Part shown: positions 25,758 through 35,281 of the stretch, in pieces
Layout of the letters: every line of letters begins with the position of its first letter
Position numbering within the stretch: the first letter of the stretch is position 1
From: Microbulbifer variabilis
Lineage (GTDB): Bacteria > Pseudomonadota > Gammaproteobacteria > Pseudomonadales > Cellvibrionaceae
DNA length: 64,000 nucleotides
Direction of reading: 5' to 3'
Assembly (NCBI RefSeq): GCF_020524905.1
Contig: NZ_JAIVKI010000006.1
Span: forward strand, 1-64,000
Notes under the pieces: generated by a model
What the model was told of the DNA's origin: nothing
The model's database searches: none
Seen by the model: the letters and a program-made list of their open reading frames with translations, nothing else
Made by a program: the position numbers and the translations under genes

Positions 25758-27009
25758 GCCGCTCCCCGCCTTTATCGGCCTGCGTTATGCGGGAGCCCAG
25801 CGCCGTAGCGATGACTCTGCAGGCCTGGTCTCTTTTATCTCTGGTCTGTCGATGATTGGCCTGGTGCTTGGTGTTGCCCTGATGATCGTGGTGATGTCGG
25901 TAATGAATGGCTTTGACCGCGAGCTGCGTGAGCGCATTCTCGGCATCATGCCTCACGCCACTCTCTACAACGCCACTGCGGAGGTGGATTGGTCCGCTTT
26001 GCGCGATCAGCTGGCGGCGGATGCCCAGGTGGAGTCTGCAGCGGAAGTTTGGCAGGTGAATGCGCTTGCCCGTCGTGGCAGTGAGGTAACGCCACTGTTG
26101 GTGCAGGGGGTCAACCCGGACACGATCATTAATGTGTCGAACATCAGTGATTTCCTCAGCCCTGATGCCTTTCCAGCGATACTCGATGATTCTGAGCCGG
26201 GAGTGATCCTGGGGCGCGGTATTGCGGAAAAACTGGGGGTGGAGCAGGGCGATTATCTGTCTTTGATAGTACCGAACAACGATGCCGCCTCAGGTAGCCG
26301 TCGCGCCGCCCATGTGGCCGGCTTCAAGGTGGCGGAAGTCTTTCACTCGGGAACGGTTTTGGATCAGTCTCTGGCGCTGGTTTCCTGGGAGCAGGCCAAG
26401 CGGCTGGCCGGCAAAAAAGGCGGTGCTGGCATACAGCTGCGTGTGACCGAGATGCTGGAAGCCAATTGGATTATGCGGAGACTGCTGAAAGAGCTGCCCC
26501 GCGATGGCTATTACGGCACGGACTGGAGTCGCACTCACGGTAATCTCTATCAGGCGATTCAGATGTCCCGCAATCTGGTGGGGCTGCTGGTGTTGTTGAT
26601 CATCGCCATTGCCGCATTTAACGTGGTCTCGACCCTGGTGATGGTGGTGATCGACAAGCATGCGGATATCGCCATTCTTCGCACTATGGGCGCTAGCACC
26701 CGGCAGATTCTCCTTACTTTCGTCAGTCAGGGGGCGTTAGTGGGATTGGTAGGTGCACTCGTTGGCGGTGCACTGGGTGTCTTGGCTTCATTGACAGTAA
26801 CCGATCTGGTGGCAGGCCTTGAATCCACGCTCGGCATCCAGTTTCTAAAGTCTGATGTTTATCCGGTGGATTATCTACCATCGGAGCTTTCCTGGAGCGA
26901 TGTGGCTTTAGTGGTTGGTGCGGGCTTCCTGCTCAGCCTGTTGGCCACGCTCTATCCCGCTCTCCAGGCCAGTCGCGTGCAGCCCGCAGCGGCATTGCGA
27001 AACGAATAG
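25750..27009 (+). CDS. lolE: lipoprotein-releasing ABC transporter permease LolE
   Basis: The second LolCDE permease, about 419 residues. The ATG at 25750 ([15 protein letters not shown]) is chosen because it aligns with the LolC start (MLKPVPLFIGLRYVA) and overlaps the lolD stop; a longer open frame to 25657 lies inside lolD and is rejected. It has an N-terminal helix ([20 protein letters not shown]), a periplasmic domain and three C-terminal FtsX helices ([40 protein letters not shown]). Confidence 0.93.
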   Translation: MFKPLPAFIGLRYAGAQRRSDDSAGLVSFISGLSMIGLVLGVALMIVVMSVMNGFDRELRERILGIMPHATLYNATAEVDWSALRDQLAADAQVESAAEVWQVNALARRGSEVTPLLVQGVNPDTIINVSNISDFLSPDAFPAILDDSEPGVILGRGIAEKLGVEQGDYLSLIVPNNDAASGSRRAAHVAGFKVAEVFHSGTVLDQSLALVSWEQAKRLAGKKGGAGIQLRVTEMLEANWIMRRLLKELPRDGYYGTDWSRTHGNLYQAIQMSRNLVGLLVLLIIAIAAFNVVSTLVMVVIDKHADIAILRTMGASTRQILLTFVSQGALVGLVGALVGGALGVLASLTVTDLVAGLESTLGIQFLKSDVYPVDYLPSELSWSDVALVVGAGFLLSLLATLYPALQASRVQPAAALRNE

Positions 27010-27035
27010 ACAGCTTGTTGATCAGGGCCCAACAG

Positions 27036-27431
27036 ATGCTGCGCAAGTTACTGCCGCTGCCGGCGGCAGTCATCTCTTGGGTTCTTGTGCTTATAGCAAG
27101 CCTGAAATTTGAAAATTGGCGGGTAAAGACTTTCTGCCCGGATGGCATGCGCGAGGGGACTGTTTGCTATGCCGAGGGCTGGCAGATTCTTCCTCTGTGG
27201 TTGGTATGCCTGGGCGCTATGCTATCCGCCTTGGCGGTAGTTTGGGTGGTGGCTCTAACTGCCGCTGGAAATCGGGTCAAGGCGGCATCGATATCTTTTA
27301 TGGTTGGTACGTTTACAGCCTTGGGGCTGGGAGGTCTTACTGATCAGGCCCTGCCGGCATTGCTATCGATTGCGGCAGGTGCTGTGGCTTTATGTTGTGT
27401 CGACTTATATTGCAGCAATGAGGCCAGCTAG
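27036..27431 (+). CDS. small membrane protein, function unknown
   Basis: About 131 residues from the ATG at 27036 (MLRKLLPLPAAVISWVLVLI); a TTG at 27015 would add seven residues. Four hydrophobic segments are visible (about 8-22, 51-75, 86-104, 110-126) with a short cysteine-containing loop (FCPDGMREGTVCYAEG) that could form a periplasmic disulfide. It sits 26 bp behind lolE and may be cotranscribed, and its stop overlaps the stop of the convergent DUF2062 gene. Family not recognised. Confidence 0.6.
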   Translation: MLRKLLPLPAAVISWVLVLIASLKFENWRVKTFCPDGMREGTVCYAEGWQILPLWLVCLGAMLSALAVVWVVALTAAGNRVKAASISFMVGTFTALGLGGLTDQALPALLSIAAGAVALCCVDLYCSNEAS

Positions 27432-27955
27432 CTGCTAACCGCAGAACGTCGCTCTATACGCAGTTTCCAGCGTTTTACCACATGCCAGCGCCACAGGGCG
27501 CGCATAGAGAAGTAGGCGACTGTGGCAAAGAAAACTCCCGCCAGTACTGAGCCAAAAAACAGCGGCATCCAGATTTTACCTACCTCATCCGTAAGCCATT
27601 CCCATGAGAGCTCAATATTAAAGTCGACTGGGGGGGTGCCCAGAATCCAGGCGCCCAGCTTGTAAGTGCTATAGAAAATTGCAGGCATAGTCACCGGATT
27701 GCTGATCCATACCAAAATGATCGACAACGGCAGATTGCAGCGCAGCCATAGAGCCAGTAGTGCGGCAATAACCATCTGGCCGGGTAGTGGAAGAAAGCTA
27801 GTGAAAACGCCAACGGCAAAAGCAACTGAAACCGAGTGTCGGTTCAGGTGAAATAGGTTGGGATCGTGGAGAAGAGTCCCCAGAAACTTGAGCCCATTCT
27901 TGGCTCGGATTTCTTCGGGGCTTGGCAGCCATCGCCTGATAATACTCTTCGGCAT
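27428..27955 (-). CDS. DUF2062 membrane protein
   Basis: A small inner-membrane protein of the DUF2062 family: MPKSIIRRWLPSPEEIRAKN at the start, LHDPNLFHLNRHSVSVAFAV, then helices FTSFLPLPGQMVIAALLALW and LIILVWISNPVTMPAIFYS, and a C-terminal helix. I place the start at 27955 (about 175 residues) since family members begin with this M-P-(K/R) basic segment; the open frame runs on to 28114 with a doubtful N terminus and contains another ATG at 28024. Function is unknown. It is convergent with the small membrane gene after lolE. Confidence 0.85.
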   Translation of the reverse strand: MPKSIIRRWLPSPEEIRAKNGLKFLGTLLHDPNLFHLNRHSVSVAFAVGVFTSFLPLPGQMVIAALLALWLRCNLPLSIILVWISNPVTMPAIFYSTYKLGAWILGTPPVDFNIELSWEWLTDEVGKIWMPLFFGSVLAGVFFATVAYFSMRALWRWHVVKRWKLRIERRSAVSS

Positions 27956-28163
27956 AACTCTGTCTGAAACCTGGGTGCTGGCAGCCTTGTCAATGAGCGC
28001 TGTACCGGGGTTTGGAAAATTCATTCGTCGGGATTTTTTCCCTACCCCAGATAAGCATAGAGCGCCCAGGGTGGTAGGGCATGCCGTATCTGGCGCGGGC
28101 GCTATTATGCCCACTTAAGGGTGGCAAGACTACTACTGTGATAGAAGTCATTTTGCGCCATAA

Positions 28164-28175
28164 ATTGTCAACAAT
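28164..28175. promoter_or_regulatory. upstream GntR-type palindrome (ATTGTCAACAAT)
   Basis: Near-perfect 12-bp palindrome with the TTGT-N2-ACAA core used by FCD-type GntR regulators. A second, perfect copy lies 62 bp downstream, so the pair could support looping or cooperative binding ahead of the prp block. Confidence 0.55.
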
Positions 28176-28193
28176 TGTTCACGATGATTCGAG

Positions 28194-28222
28194 TTGACGC
28201 TCAGGTCTTTGTCATTTAAGGT
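28194..28222 (+). promoter_or_regulatory. candidate sigma-70 promoter of the prp block
   Basis: TTGACG (28194-28199), 17-bp spacer, TAAGGT (28217-28222). It lies between the two GntR-type palindromes, and predicted transcription would begin just before the second one, fitting repression. Confidence 0.45.
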
Positions 28223-28237
28223 CTGCCATCATAAAAA

Positions 28238-28249
28238 ATTGTCGACAAT
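28238..28249. promoter_or_regulatory. perfect GntR-type palindrome (ATTGTCGACAAT)
   Basis: A perfect 12-bp palindrome ending 11 bp before the GntR-type gene start, downstream of the candidate promoter. Its TTGT-N2-ACAA form matches known operators of FCD-family GntR regulators, suggesting autorepression. Confidence 0.65.
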
Positions 28250-28260
28250 ATTGATACCTT

Positions 28261-28941
28261 ATGGGTTTGACTGGAATGAACAGCCCCCTGCGGGAGCCAC
28301 ATCAAAGCCTTGCTGAGCGCCTGTTTTTGACTCTGCGCGGTGAGATTGTGGAGGGGCATATTCCCGCGGGTAGCAAAATCAGTGAGCCGGAATTGGCCCG
28401 TCGCTTCAATGCCAGCCGCGGCAGTTTGCGTGAAGCCCTGATGCGTTTGGAGTCGCTGGGTTTGCTGGAGCGCCGGGTAAACGTAGGCGCCCGCGTGGTA
28501 GAACTGAGTGAGCGCGGTTTATTGGATCTCTACGAAGTGCGAGAAGCTCTGGAGGGAATGGCTTGCCGCCTTGCCGCGGAACAGCGCAGCGAGGAAGACC
28601 TTTTGGAACTGCGCCAGATGTTGTCCCGCCACGAGCAGCAGGAAGAGCTGCAAGCCGGTAAGGCGTACTTCCAGCCGGAGGGAGACTTCGACTTCCATTT
28701 TCGTATTGTGCAGGCCTCCAAGAACGATCTTCTGATCGACACCCTGTGCAACCGTCTTTATTACCGTGTTCGTATGTACCGCTACCAGCTGGGCATGGCC
28801 AGCCCCAGGGCTCAGCGCGCCTTTCGCGAACACAGTCACATTATCGAAGCCATAGAAGCGGGGGATGGTGAATTGGCGGAGCTGTTAATGCGCCGACATA
28901 TCCGTGCTTCCAGGCAAAATATTGAAAACAAACTGAGGTAG
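28261..28941 (+). CDS. GntR family (FCD) regulator of the methylcitrate genes
   Basis: A 226-residue transcription factor: N-terminal winged helix (SLAERLFLTLRGEIVEGHIP, ISEPELARRFNASRGSLREAL) and C-terminal FCD ligand-binding domain (about 90-220) with the metal/ligand-binding Asp/His residues of the family (DFDFHFRIVQAS, EHSHIIEAIEAGD, RRHIRASRQNIE). It stands 3 bp before prpB and is read in the same direction. Family knowledge and position indicate control of propionate catabolism, with 2-methylcitrate or a relative as the likely effector (inference). An ATG at 28276 is an alternative start. Confidence 0.9.
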   Translation: MGLTGMNSPLREPHQSLAERLFLTLRGEIVEGHIPAGSKISEPELARRFNASRGSLREALMRLESLGLLERRVNVGARVVELSERGLLDLYEVREALEGMACRLAAEQRSEEDLLELRQMLSRHEQQEELQAGKAYFQPEGDFDFHFRIVQASKNDLLIDTLCNRLYYRVRMYRYQLGMASPRAQRAFREHSHIIEAIEAGDGELAELLMRRHIRASRQNIENKLR

Positions 28942-28944
28942 ATC

Positions 28945-29823
28945 ATGAGCCAAAAGCTTTCCGCCGGCGCGCGTTTCCGCAGCGCACTCGCAGAAAATTC
29001 ACCACTGCAGGTAGTGGGAACCATCAATGCCTATACCGCGATCATGGCCGAGCGTATTGGTCACAAGGCGATTTACCTTTCTGGTGCCGGTGTTGCCAAC
29101 GCCTCCTATGGTCTGCCAGACCTGGGTATGACCAGCCTCGACAATGTACTCGAGGACGTGCGCCGTATTACCGCTGCGAGTGAGCTTCCGCTGCTGGTGG
29201 ATATCGATACCGGTTGGGGCGGCGCTTTCAATATCGCTCGCACCATTCAAGAAATGATTCGTGCCGGAGCCGCAGCGGTACATATCGAAGACCAAGTGGC
29301 GCAGAAGCGCTGCGGTCACCGCCCCAATAAAGAAATTGTCTCCAAGCAGGAGATGGTGGACCGTATCAAAGCGGCCGTGGATGCCCGCACCGATGATGAC
29401 TTCTTTATCATGGCTCGCACCGATGCCTTCGCTCAGGAAGGGCTGGAAGCGGCGATAGAGCGTGCCCAAGCCTGTATTGAAGCCGGTGCCGATGGCATCT
29501 TTGCCGAAGCGGTCACTGAATTGGAGCACTATCGCGCATTTAAAGACGCGCTGAATATGCCAATTTTGGCGAATATCACTGAATTTGGTAAAACCGAACT
29601 CTATAACGCTAAAGAATTGGGTGAAGCAGGCGCAGATATCGTACTGTATCCGCTGTCGGCGTTCCGCGCCATGAACCGTGCGGCGGAGAATGTGTATTCC
29701 AGTATTCTGCAAAATGGTGACCAGAAGGCAGTAGTGGATATCATGCAGACCCGTGAGGAGCTATACGACTACCTCAATTATCACGTGTTCGAGCAGAAGC
29801 TCGATGAGTTGTTTAAGAAGTAA
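28945..29823 (+). CDS. prpB: 2-methylisocitrate lyase
   Basis: A 292-residue enzyme that splits 2-methylisocitrate into pyruvate and succinate, the last step of the methylcitrate cycle. The active-site loop [10 protein letters not shown] (Cys123) is the family signature, and the Mg-binding aspartates lie in [11 protein letters not shown] (Asp86, Asp88). [18 protein letters not shown] near the N terminus is characteristic of PrpB rather than isocitrate lyase. It follows the regulator by 3 bp and is separated from prpC by a perfect 14-bp hairpin. Confidence 0.97.
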   Translation: MSQKLSAGARFRSALAENSPLQVVGTINAYTAIMAERIGHKAIYLSGAGVANASYGLPDLGMTSLDNVLEDVRRITAASELPLLVDIDTGWGGAFNIARTIQEMIRAGAAAVHIEDQVAQKRCGHRPNKEIVSKQEMVDRIKAAVDARTDDDFFIMARTDAFAQEGLEAAIERAQACIEAGADGIFAEAVTELEHYRAFKDALNMPILANITEFGKTELYNAKELGEAGADIVLYPLSAFRAMNRAAENVYSSILQNGDQKAVVDIMQTREELYDYLNYHVFEQKLDELFKK

Positions 29824-29836
29824 ATCACTTTGCAAT

Positions 29837-29870
29837 CCGTATGAGCTACCGGATTGGGTAGCTCATACGG
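29837..29870 (+). promoter_or_regulatory. intercistronic hairpin between prpB and prpC
   Basis: Perfect 14-bp inverted repeat (CCGTATGAGCTACC / GGTAGCTCATACGG) with a 6-base loop. It is followed by CGGTTTTCGG rather than a clean T-run, so it is more likely a transcript-processing, stabilising or partial-termination element than a full terminator. Confidence 0.7.
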
Positions 29871-29921
29871 CGGTTTTCGGATTAACACAGAGACTGTGTC
29901 AATTTAGGGGAGAGAAGGAAG

Positions 29922-31049
29922 ATGTCAGAAAAAGCATTGAGTGGTGCCGGCCTGCGCGGCCAGGTAGCGGGTAAAACGGCGTTATCCACGGTAGGTAAAT
30001 CCGGCTCAGGCCTCACTTACCGCGGTTACGATATTAAAGATCTGGCACAACACTGTGAGTTTGAAGAAGTTGCCTACCTGATCTTTTATGGGGAACTGCC
30101 TACCAGCGACCAACTGGCGGAATACAAGGCCCTGTTAAAGGGCATGCGCGGCCTGCCGCAAGAGCTAAAAGAAGTACTGGAGCGTATTCCTGCCGATGCC
30201 CACCCGATGGATGTAATGCGTACCGGCTGCTCCATGCTGGGTAACCTGGAAGGGGAAGAGTCCTTTGCGCAGCAATTGGAAAAAGCCAACCGCTTACTGG
30301 CCGCTTTTCCCTCCATCATCTGCTACTGGTATCGCTTCACCCACGATAACTTGCGTATCGAAACCGATACTGATGACGACAGCATCGGTGGCCATTTCCT
30401 GCATATGTTGCGTGGTGAGAAACCCAACGCACTGCATGAGCAGGCGATGAATGTTTCCCTGATCCTTTACGCAGAGCACGAGTTTAACGCGTCCACTTTC
30501 ACTGCGCGTGTTTGTGCCTCTACTTTGTCTGACCTGTTTAGCTGCATTACCGGTGCCATTGGCACCCTGCGTGGCCCGCTACATGGCGGCGCCAACGAGG
30601 CGGCAATGGAAATGATTGAGCGTTTTGCCAACCCGGATGAAGCAGAGAAAGAACTGCTGGGCATGCTGGAGCGCAAAGAGAAAATCATGGGCTTTGGCCA
30701 TGCGATTTATCGCGAATCCGATCCGCGCAACGAGATCATCAAGGCCTGGTCCGAGAAACTGTCTGAAGATGTGGGCGATAAGGTTCTCTACCCAGTATCC
30801 GTGCGCTGTGAAGAAGTGATGTGGCGCGAGAAGAAGTTGTTCTGTAATGCGGATTTCTTCCACGCTTCTGCATATCACTTTATGGGAATTCCCACCAAGC
30901 TGTTCACGCCGATTTTTGTTATGTCTCGTGTTACCGGCTGGGCTGCTCATGTATTTGAGCAGCGCGCAGACAACCGCATTATTCGCCCGAGTGCTGAATA
31001 TGTAGGTGTCGAACCGCGCAAAGTACCGCCTATTGCTGAGCGCGGTTAA
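29922..31049 (+). CDS. prpC: 2-methylcitrate synthase
   Basis: A 375-residue citrate-synthase-fold enzyme that condenses propionyl-CoA with oxaloacetate to 2-methylcitrate. The catalytic residues are in place: His221 in GPLHGGANE, His260 in GFGHAIYRESDPR and Asp311 in NADFFHASAYH. The short, roughly 375-residue form and the start LSGAGLRGQVAGKTALSTVG are typical of PrpC and distinguish it from the longer housekeeping citrate synthase. AGAAGGAAG precedes the ATG. Confidence 0.97.
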   Translation: MSEKALSGAGLRGQVAGKTALSTVGKSGSGLTYRGYDIKDLAQHCEFEEVAYLIFYGELPTSDQLAEYKALLKGMRGLPQELKEVLERIPADAHPMDVMRTGCSMLGNLEGEESFAQQLEKANRLLAAFPSIICYWYRFTHDNLRIETDTDDDSIGGHFLHMLRGEKPNALHEQAMNVSLILYAEHEFNASTFTARVCASTLSDLFSCITGAIGTLRGPLHGGANEAAMEMIERFANPDEAEKELLGMLERKEKIMGFGHAIYRESDPRNEIIKAWSEKLSEDVGDKVLYPVSVRCEEVMWREKKLFCNADFFHASAYHFMGIPTKLFTPIFVMSRVTGWAAHVFEQRADNRIIRPSAEYVGVEPRKVPPIAERG

Positions 31050-31180
31050 TTTTCATTTCTTTATTGAAATGATGCACACCCAGTGTGCCGGCTTCAGGTT
31101 GCCATTGGTTGGTGACCTGGAGTCGCTCCCTGAAGAGACACGATTTTTAAAAAGATTCGACTGAACTGATTTACCTAGCT

Positions 31181-33778
31181 ATGAATACTGATTACCGCAA
31201 ATCACTGCCCGGTACCGACCTCGATTATTTCGATACCCGCGCCGCCGTTGACGCGATCCAGCCCGGAGCCTATGCCAAACTGCCGTATACCTCACGTATT
31301 CTGGCGGAAAACCTGGTGCGTCGCTGTGAGCCGGAAAAACTGACCGACTCCCTGAAGCAGATTATCGAGCGCAAACGCGAGCTGGATTTTCCTTGGTTTC
31401 CGGCGCGAGTGGTGTGCCACGATATCCTCGGCCAAACCGCACTGGTGGACCTGGCCGGTCTACGCGATGCCATTGCCGAAAAAGGCGGTGATCCCGCCAA
31501 GGTAAATCCAGTTGTTCCCACCCAGTTGATTGTGGATCACTCCCTCGCGGTCGAGCACCCCGGTTTTGAGAAGGATGCTTTTGAAAAAAACCGTGCGGTA
31601 GAGGAGCGTCGTAACGAAGACCGCTTCCACTTTATTAACTGGACCAAAACCGCGTTTGAAAATGTGGATGTGATTCCCCCCGGCAACGGCATTATGCACC
31701 AGATCAATTTGGAGAAAATGTCTCCGGTGGTGCAGGTGCGCGAGGGTGTGGCCTTCCCGGATACTTGTGTCGGTACTGATAGCCACACGCCGATGGTCGA
31801 TGCCTTGGGTGTAATCTCCGTCGGTGTCGGCGGCCTGGAAGCCGAGAGTGTGATGCTCGGCCGCGCCTCTTATATGCGACTGCCGAATATTGTTGGGGTG
31901 GAACTTACTGGAAAATTGCAGCCCGGCATTACCGGTACTGATCTGGTATTGGCTCTCACTGAATTCCTGCGCCGCGAGCGTGTGGTCGGTGCCTACCTGG
32001 AGTTTTACGGTGAAGGTGCCTCCAACCTGACCCTGGGTGATCGCGCCACTATTTCCAATATGACTCCGGAATATGGCGCGACTGCGGCCATGTTCTCCAT
32101 CGATGAGCAGACCATCGACTACCTCAAGCTCACCGGCCGCGATGATGAGCAGGTAGCTTTGGTAGAGAAGTTTGCCAAGGAAACTGGCCTTTGGTCCGAC
32201 ACCTTGAAGGATGCTGAATACGAGCGCGTGCTGAAGTTCGATCTCACAACGGTAGGCCGCAACCTTGCAGGTCCTTCCAACCCCCACGCGCTGCTGCCGG
32301 CCTCGGAACTGGCCAATCGCGGTATCGCCAAGGCTTGGGAAGAGAAAGCCGGTGAGATGCCCGATGGCGCCGTGATTATTGCTGCGATTACCAGCTGTAC
32401 CAATACCAGTAACCCGCGCAATATGATTGCCGCAGGCCTGATTGCCCGCAATGCGAACAAGCTCGGCCTGACCCGCAAGCCCTGGGTGAAATCCTCCCTC
32501 GCGCCCGGTTCCAAAACGGTAAAAATGTACCTGGAAGAGGCCAACCTGCTGTTGGACCTGGAGCAGATGGGCTTTGGTGTTGTAGCTTTCGCTTGTACTA
32601 CCTGTAACGGTATGAGCGGTGCCCTGGACCCGAAAATCCAGCAGGAAGTGATTGATCGCGACCTGTATGCCACCGCGGTCTTGTCCGGAAACCGCAACTT
32701 CGACGGTCGTATCCACCCCTATGCCAAACAGGCATTCCTGGCTTCACCGCCGTTAGTCGTTGCCTACGCTATTGCCGGCACCATTCGTTTCGATATCGAA
32801 AAAGATGCGCTGGGATACGATGCCGAAGGCAACCCGATTACCCTGAAAGACATCTGGCCCAGCGACGAAGAGATTGATGCGATCGTACGTCAGAGCGTGA
32901 AGCCCCAGCAGTTCCGCGATGTATATATTCCCATGTTCGAAGAGCGGGATGCCGCAGAAGAGCAGGGCCAAGCACTTTATGACTGGCGCCCGATGAGCAC
33001 CTATATCCGCCGTCCACCTTATTGGGAAGGTGCCTTGGCAGGCGAGCGCAGTTTGAAAGGCATGCGCCCGCTGGCAGTGTTGGGTGACAATATCACCACC
33101 GACCATCTGTCTCCCTCCAATGCCATTCTCGCCAGCAGTGCTGCCGGTGAATACTTAGCAAAAATGGGCCTGCCGGAGGAGGACTTTAACTCCTACGCGA
33201 CCCACCGTGGTGACCACCTCACTGCGCAGCGCGCAACTTTCGCTAACCCGAAGTTGCTCAATGAAATGGTGCGCGATGCCAGCGGCGAGATCCGCCAAGG
33301 TTCTCTCGCCCGTATCGAGCCGGAAGGGCAGGTTACCCGGATGTGGGAAGCCATCGAGACATATATGGATCGCAAGCAGCCGCTCATTATCATTGCTGGT
33401 GCCGACTACGGGCAGGGTTCTTCCCGTGATTGGGCCGCGAAAGGTGTGCGCCTGGCCGGCGTAGAAGCGATTGCTGCCGAAGGCTTCGAGCGTATTCATC
33501 GCACCAATCTGATTGGTATGGGCGTGTTGCCGCTGGAGTTTAAGCCGGGTACTACCCGCGAAACCCTGGGCATCGACGGTACCGAAACCTTCGACGTGAT
33601 CGGTGAGCGCACTCCCCATGCCACGCTGACTCTACTGATCCACCGCGCCAACGGTGAGACGGTTGAGGCCCCGGTAACCTGCCGTTTGGATACCGCTGAA
33701 GAAGTTTCCATTTACGAGGCGGGCGGTGTTCTGCAGCGCTTTGCTAAAGACTTCCTCGAAGCAGAGGCGACCGCCTAA
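31181..33778 (+). CDS. acnD: Fe/S-dependent 2-methylcitrate dehydratase AcnD
   Basis: An 865-residue aconitase-superfamily enzyme that dehydrates 2-methylcitrate, yielding an isomer of 2-methylaconitate that needs PrpF. The three [4Fe-4S] ligands are Cys406 in ITSCTNTSNP and Cys472 and Cys475 in ACTTCNGMSG. GADYGQGSSRDWAAKG is the swivel-domain signature. Its coupling to prpF, whose start follows its stop without a gap, is diagnostic for AcnD rather than AcnA. A 131-bp gap with small hairpins precedes it. Confidence 0.96.
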   Translation: MNTDYRKSLPGTDLDYFDTRAAVDAIQPGAYAKLPYTSRILAENLVRRCEPEKLTDSLKQIIERKRELDFPWFPARVVCHDILGQTALVDLAGLRDAIAEKGGDPAKVNPVVPTQLIVDHSLAVEHPGFEKDAFEKNRAVEERRNEDRFHFINWTKTAFENVDVIPPGNGIMHQINLEKMSPVVQVREGVAFPDTCVGTDSHTPMVDALGVISVGVGGLEAESVMLGRASYMRLPNIVGVELTGKLQPGITGTDLVLALTEFLRRERVVGAYLEFYGEGASNLTLGDRATISNMTPEYGATAAMFSIDEQTIDYLKLTGRDDEQVALVEKFAKETGLWSDTLKDAEYERVLKFDLTTVGRNLAGPSNPHALLPASELANRGIAKAWEEKAGEMPDGAVIIAAITSCTNTSNPRNMIAAGLIARNANKLGLTRKPWVKSSLAPGSKTVKMYLEEANLLLDLEQMGFGVVAFACTTCNGMSGALDPKIQQEVIDRDLYATAVLSGNRNFDGRIHPYAKQAFLASPPLVVAYAIAGTIRFDIEKDALGYDAEGNPITLKDIWPSDEEIDAIVRQSVKPQQFRDVYIPMFEERDAAEEQGQALYDWRPMSTYIRRPPYWEGALAGERSLKGMRPLAVLGDNITTDHLSPSNAILASSAAGEYLAKMGLPEEDFNSYATHRGDHLTAQRATFANPKLLNEMVRDASGEIRQGSLARIEPEGQVTRMWEAIETYMDRKQPLIIIAGADYGQGSSRDWAAKGVRLAGVEAIAAEGFERIHRTNLIGMGVLPLEFKPGTTRETLGIDGTETFDVIGERTPHATLTLLIHRANGETVEAPVTCRLDTAEEVSIYEAGGVLQRFAKDFLEAEATA

Positions 33779-34960
33779 ATGTTGAAATTTGCTCCTCAAG
33801 TCAAAATCCCCGCGACTTATATGCGCGGGGGCACCAGCAAGGGCGTTTTCTTCCGTTTGCAGGATCTGCCCGAAGTTGCGCAGGTTCCGGGAGAGGCCCG
33901 TGATAATTTGCTGTTGCGGGTGATTGGTAGCCCGGACCCTTACGGTAAGCATACCGACGGGATGGGCGGTGCCACTTCGAGCACCAGCAAGACGGTGATC
34001 CTGTCTGCCTGTGATAAGCCCGATCACGATGTGAACTACTTGTTTGGCCAGGTTTCCATCGATAAGCCCATGGTCGATTGGAGCGGTAACTGCGGTAATC
34101 TCACTGCGGCTGTTGGAGCCTTTGCTATTAATAGCGGCTTTGTGGATGCTGCGCGAATTCCAGAGAATGGTATTTGTACAGTGCGCATTTGGCAAGCCAA
34201 TATTGGCCAAACCATTATCGCCCGTGTGCCTATTACCAACGGTGAAGTGCAGGAAACCGGAGATTTCGAGCTGGATGGCGTAACCTTCCCGGCAGCTGAA
34301 GTAGAAATTGAGTTTATGGACCCCTCGGACGGTGAGGGTGCCATGCTTCCCACCGGTAACCCAGTCGATGATCTGGACGTGCCCGGGATCGGTGTGCTCA
34401 AGGCGACCATGATCAATGCCGGTATCCCCACCATCTTCGTCAATGCGGAAGATATTGGCTATACCGGCACTGAGCTGCAGGATGCCATTAATGGCGATAG
34501 CAAGGCACTCGCCATGTTCGAGACCATCCGTGCCTACGGTGCAGTGAAGATGGGCCTGATTTCCTCTGTGGAGGAGGCCGCGGCCCGGCAGCACACGCCG
34601 AAGATTGCCTTTGTTGCCAAGCCACAGGACTACATCGCCTCCAGTGGAAAAAAGGTAGCGGCGCAAGATATTGATTTGCTCGTGCGAGCCCTCTCCATGG
34701 GTAAGTTGCACCACGCCATGATGGGCACCGCTGCCGTAGCTATCGGAACTGCAGCGGCGATTCCCGGCACTCTGGTCAACCTCGCCGCCGGTGGGGGTGA
34801 TCGTAATTCCATCTGCTTTGGCCACCCTTCAGGCACATTGCGGGTTGGAGCCCATGCGAAAGTTGTTGATAGCCAGTGGGTTGCCACCAAAGCCATTATG
34901 AGCCGTAGTGCCCGTATCCTGATGGAAGGCTGGGTGAGGGTGCCAGGCGATAGTTTCTAG
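33779..34960 (+). CDS. prpF: 2-methylaconitate cis-trans isomerase PrpF
   Basis: A 393-residue enzyme that isomerises the AcnD product to cis-2-methylaconitate for hydration by an aconitase. The start IPATYMRGGTSKGVFFRLQD, the motif DGMGGATSSTSKTVIL and NCGNLTAAVGAFAI are typical PrpF features. It abuts acnD with no intergenic base, implying coupled translation, and ends the operon before a strong terminator. Confidence 0.97.
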   Translation: MLKFAPQVKIPATYMRGGTSKGVFFRLQDLPEVAQVPGEARDNLLLRVIGSPDPYGKHTDGMGGATSSTSKTVILSACDKPDHDVNYLFGQVSIDKPMVDWSGNCGNLTAAVGAFAINSGFVDAARIPENGICTVRIWQANIGQTIIARVPITNGEVQETGDFELDGVTFPAAEVEIEFMDPSDGEGAMLPTGNPVDDLDVPGIGVLKATMINAGIPTIFVNAEDIGYTGTELQDAINGDSKALAMFETIRAYGAVKMGLISSVEEAAARQHTPKIAFVAKPQDYIASSGKKVAAQDIDLLVRALSMGKLHHAMMGTAAVAIGTAAAIPGTLVNLAAGGGDRNSICFGHPSGTLRVGAHAKVVDSQWVATKAIMSRSARILMEGWVRVPGDSF

Positions 34961-34982
34961 TCTTGGTTTGATCACATCTTTG

Positions 34983-35003
34983 GGGGCGGGATCCGCCCCT
35001 TTT
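34983..35003 (+). terminator. intrinsic terminator after prpF
   Basis: GGGGCGG (34983-34989), loop GAT, CCGCCCC (34993-34999), then TTTT. Ends the prpB-prpC-acnD-prpF transcript. Confidence 0.9.
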
Positions 35004-35281
35004 GAGTGGTCGGCTTTGACTCTAAAAGGGACTCTATTTTATTAGCCGACTCGCTCAATACTTTCGTAGACTCTCAAGCAGCTTTGGGCTACCTTTCCTG
35101 CATCCCGAGCCTCCCATTCCAGCACCCGGCTTACCATCGGCCGCAATCTCACTCGGGTCTTACGCTGTTTCTGAAAGAATACAGATTGATTATTAAGCAA
35201 GCGCTCTTGGCGAAGTTTTCACCCATCGCCGTGCCTCTTATTGTTAGCAGGAAAAATAACTTGGTAGCAGCCAAATCGTTA

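Noticed and set aside
31460-32716. 418-codon minus-strand frame inside acnD (and similar long antisense frames in prpF)
   Set aside because: Shadow frames caused by G+C-rich codon bias of the real genes; no motifs or ribosome sites.
35006-35281. N-terminal extension of the 2OG-oxygenase frame from a GTG
   Set aside because: It begins just past the prpF terminator T-run, has no ribosome site, and the sequence is unlike the family, which starts near the ATG at 35282.
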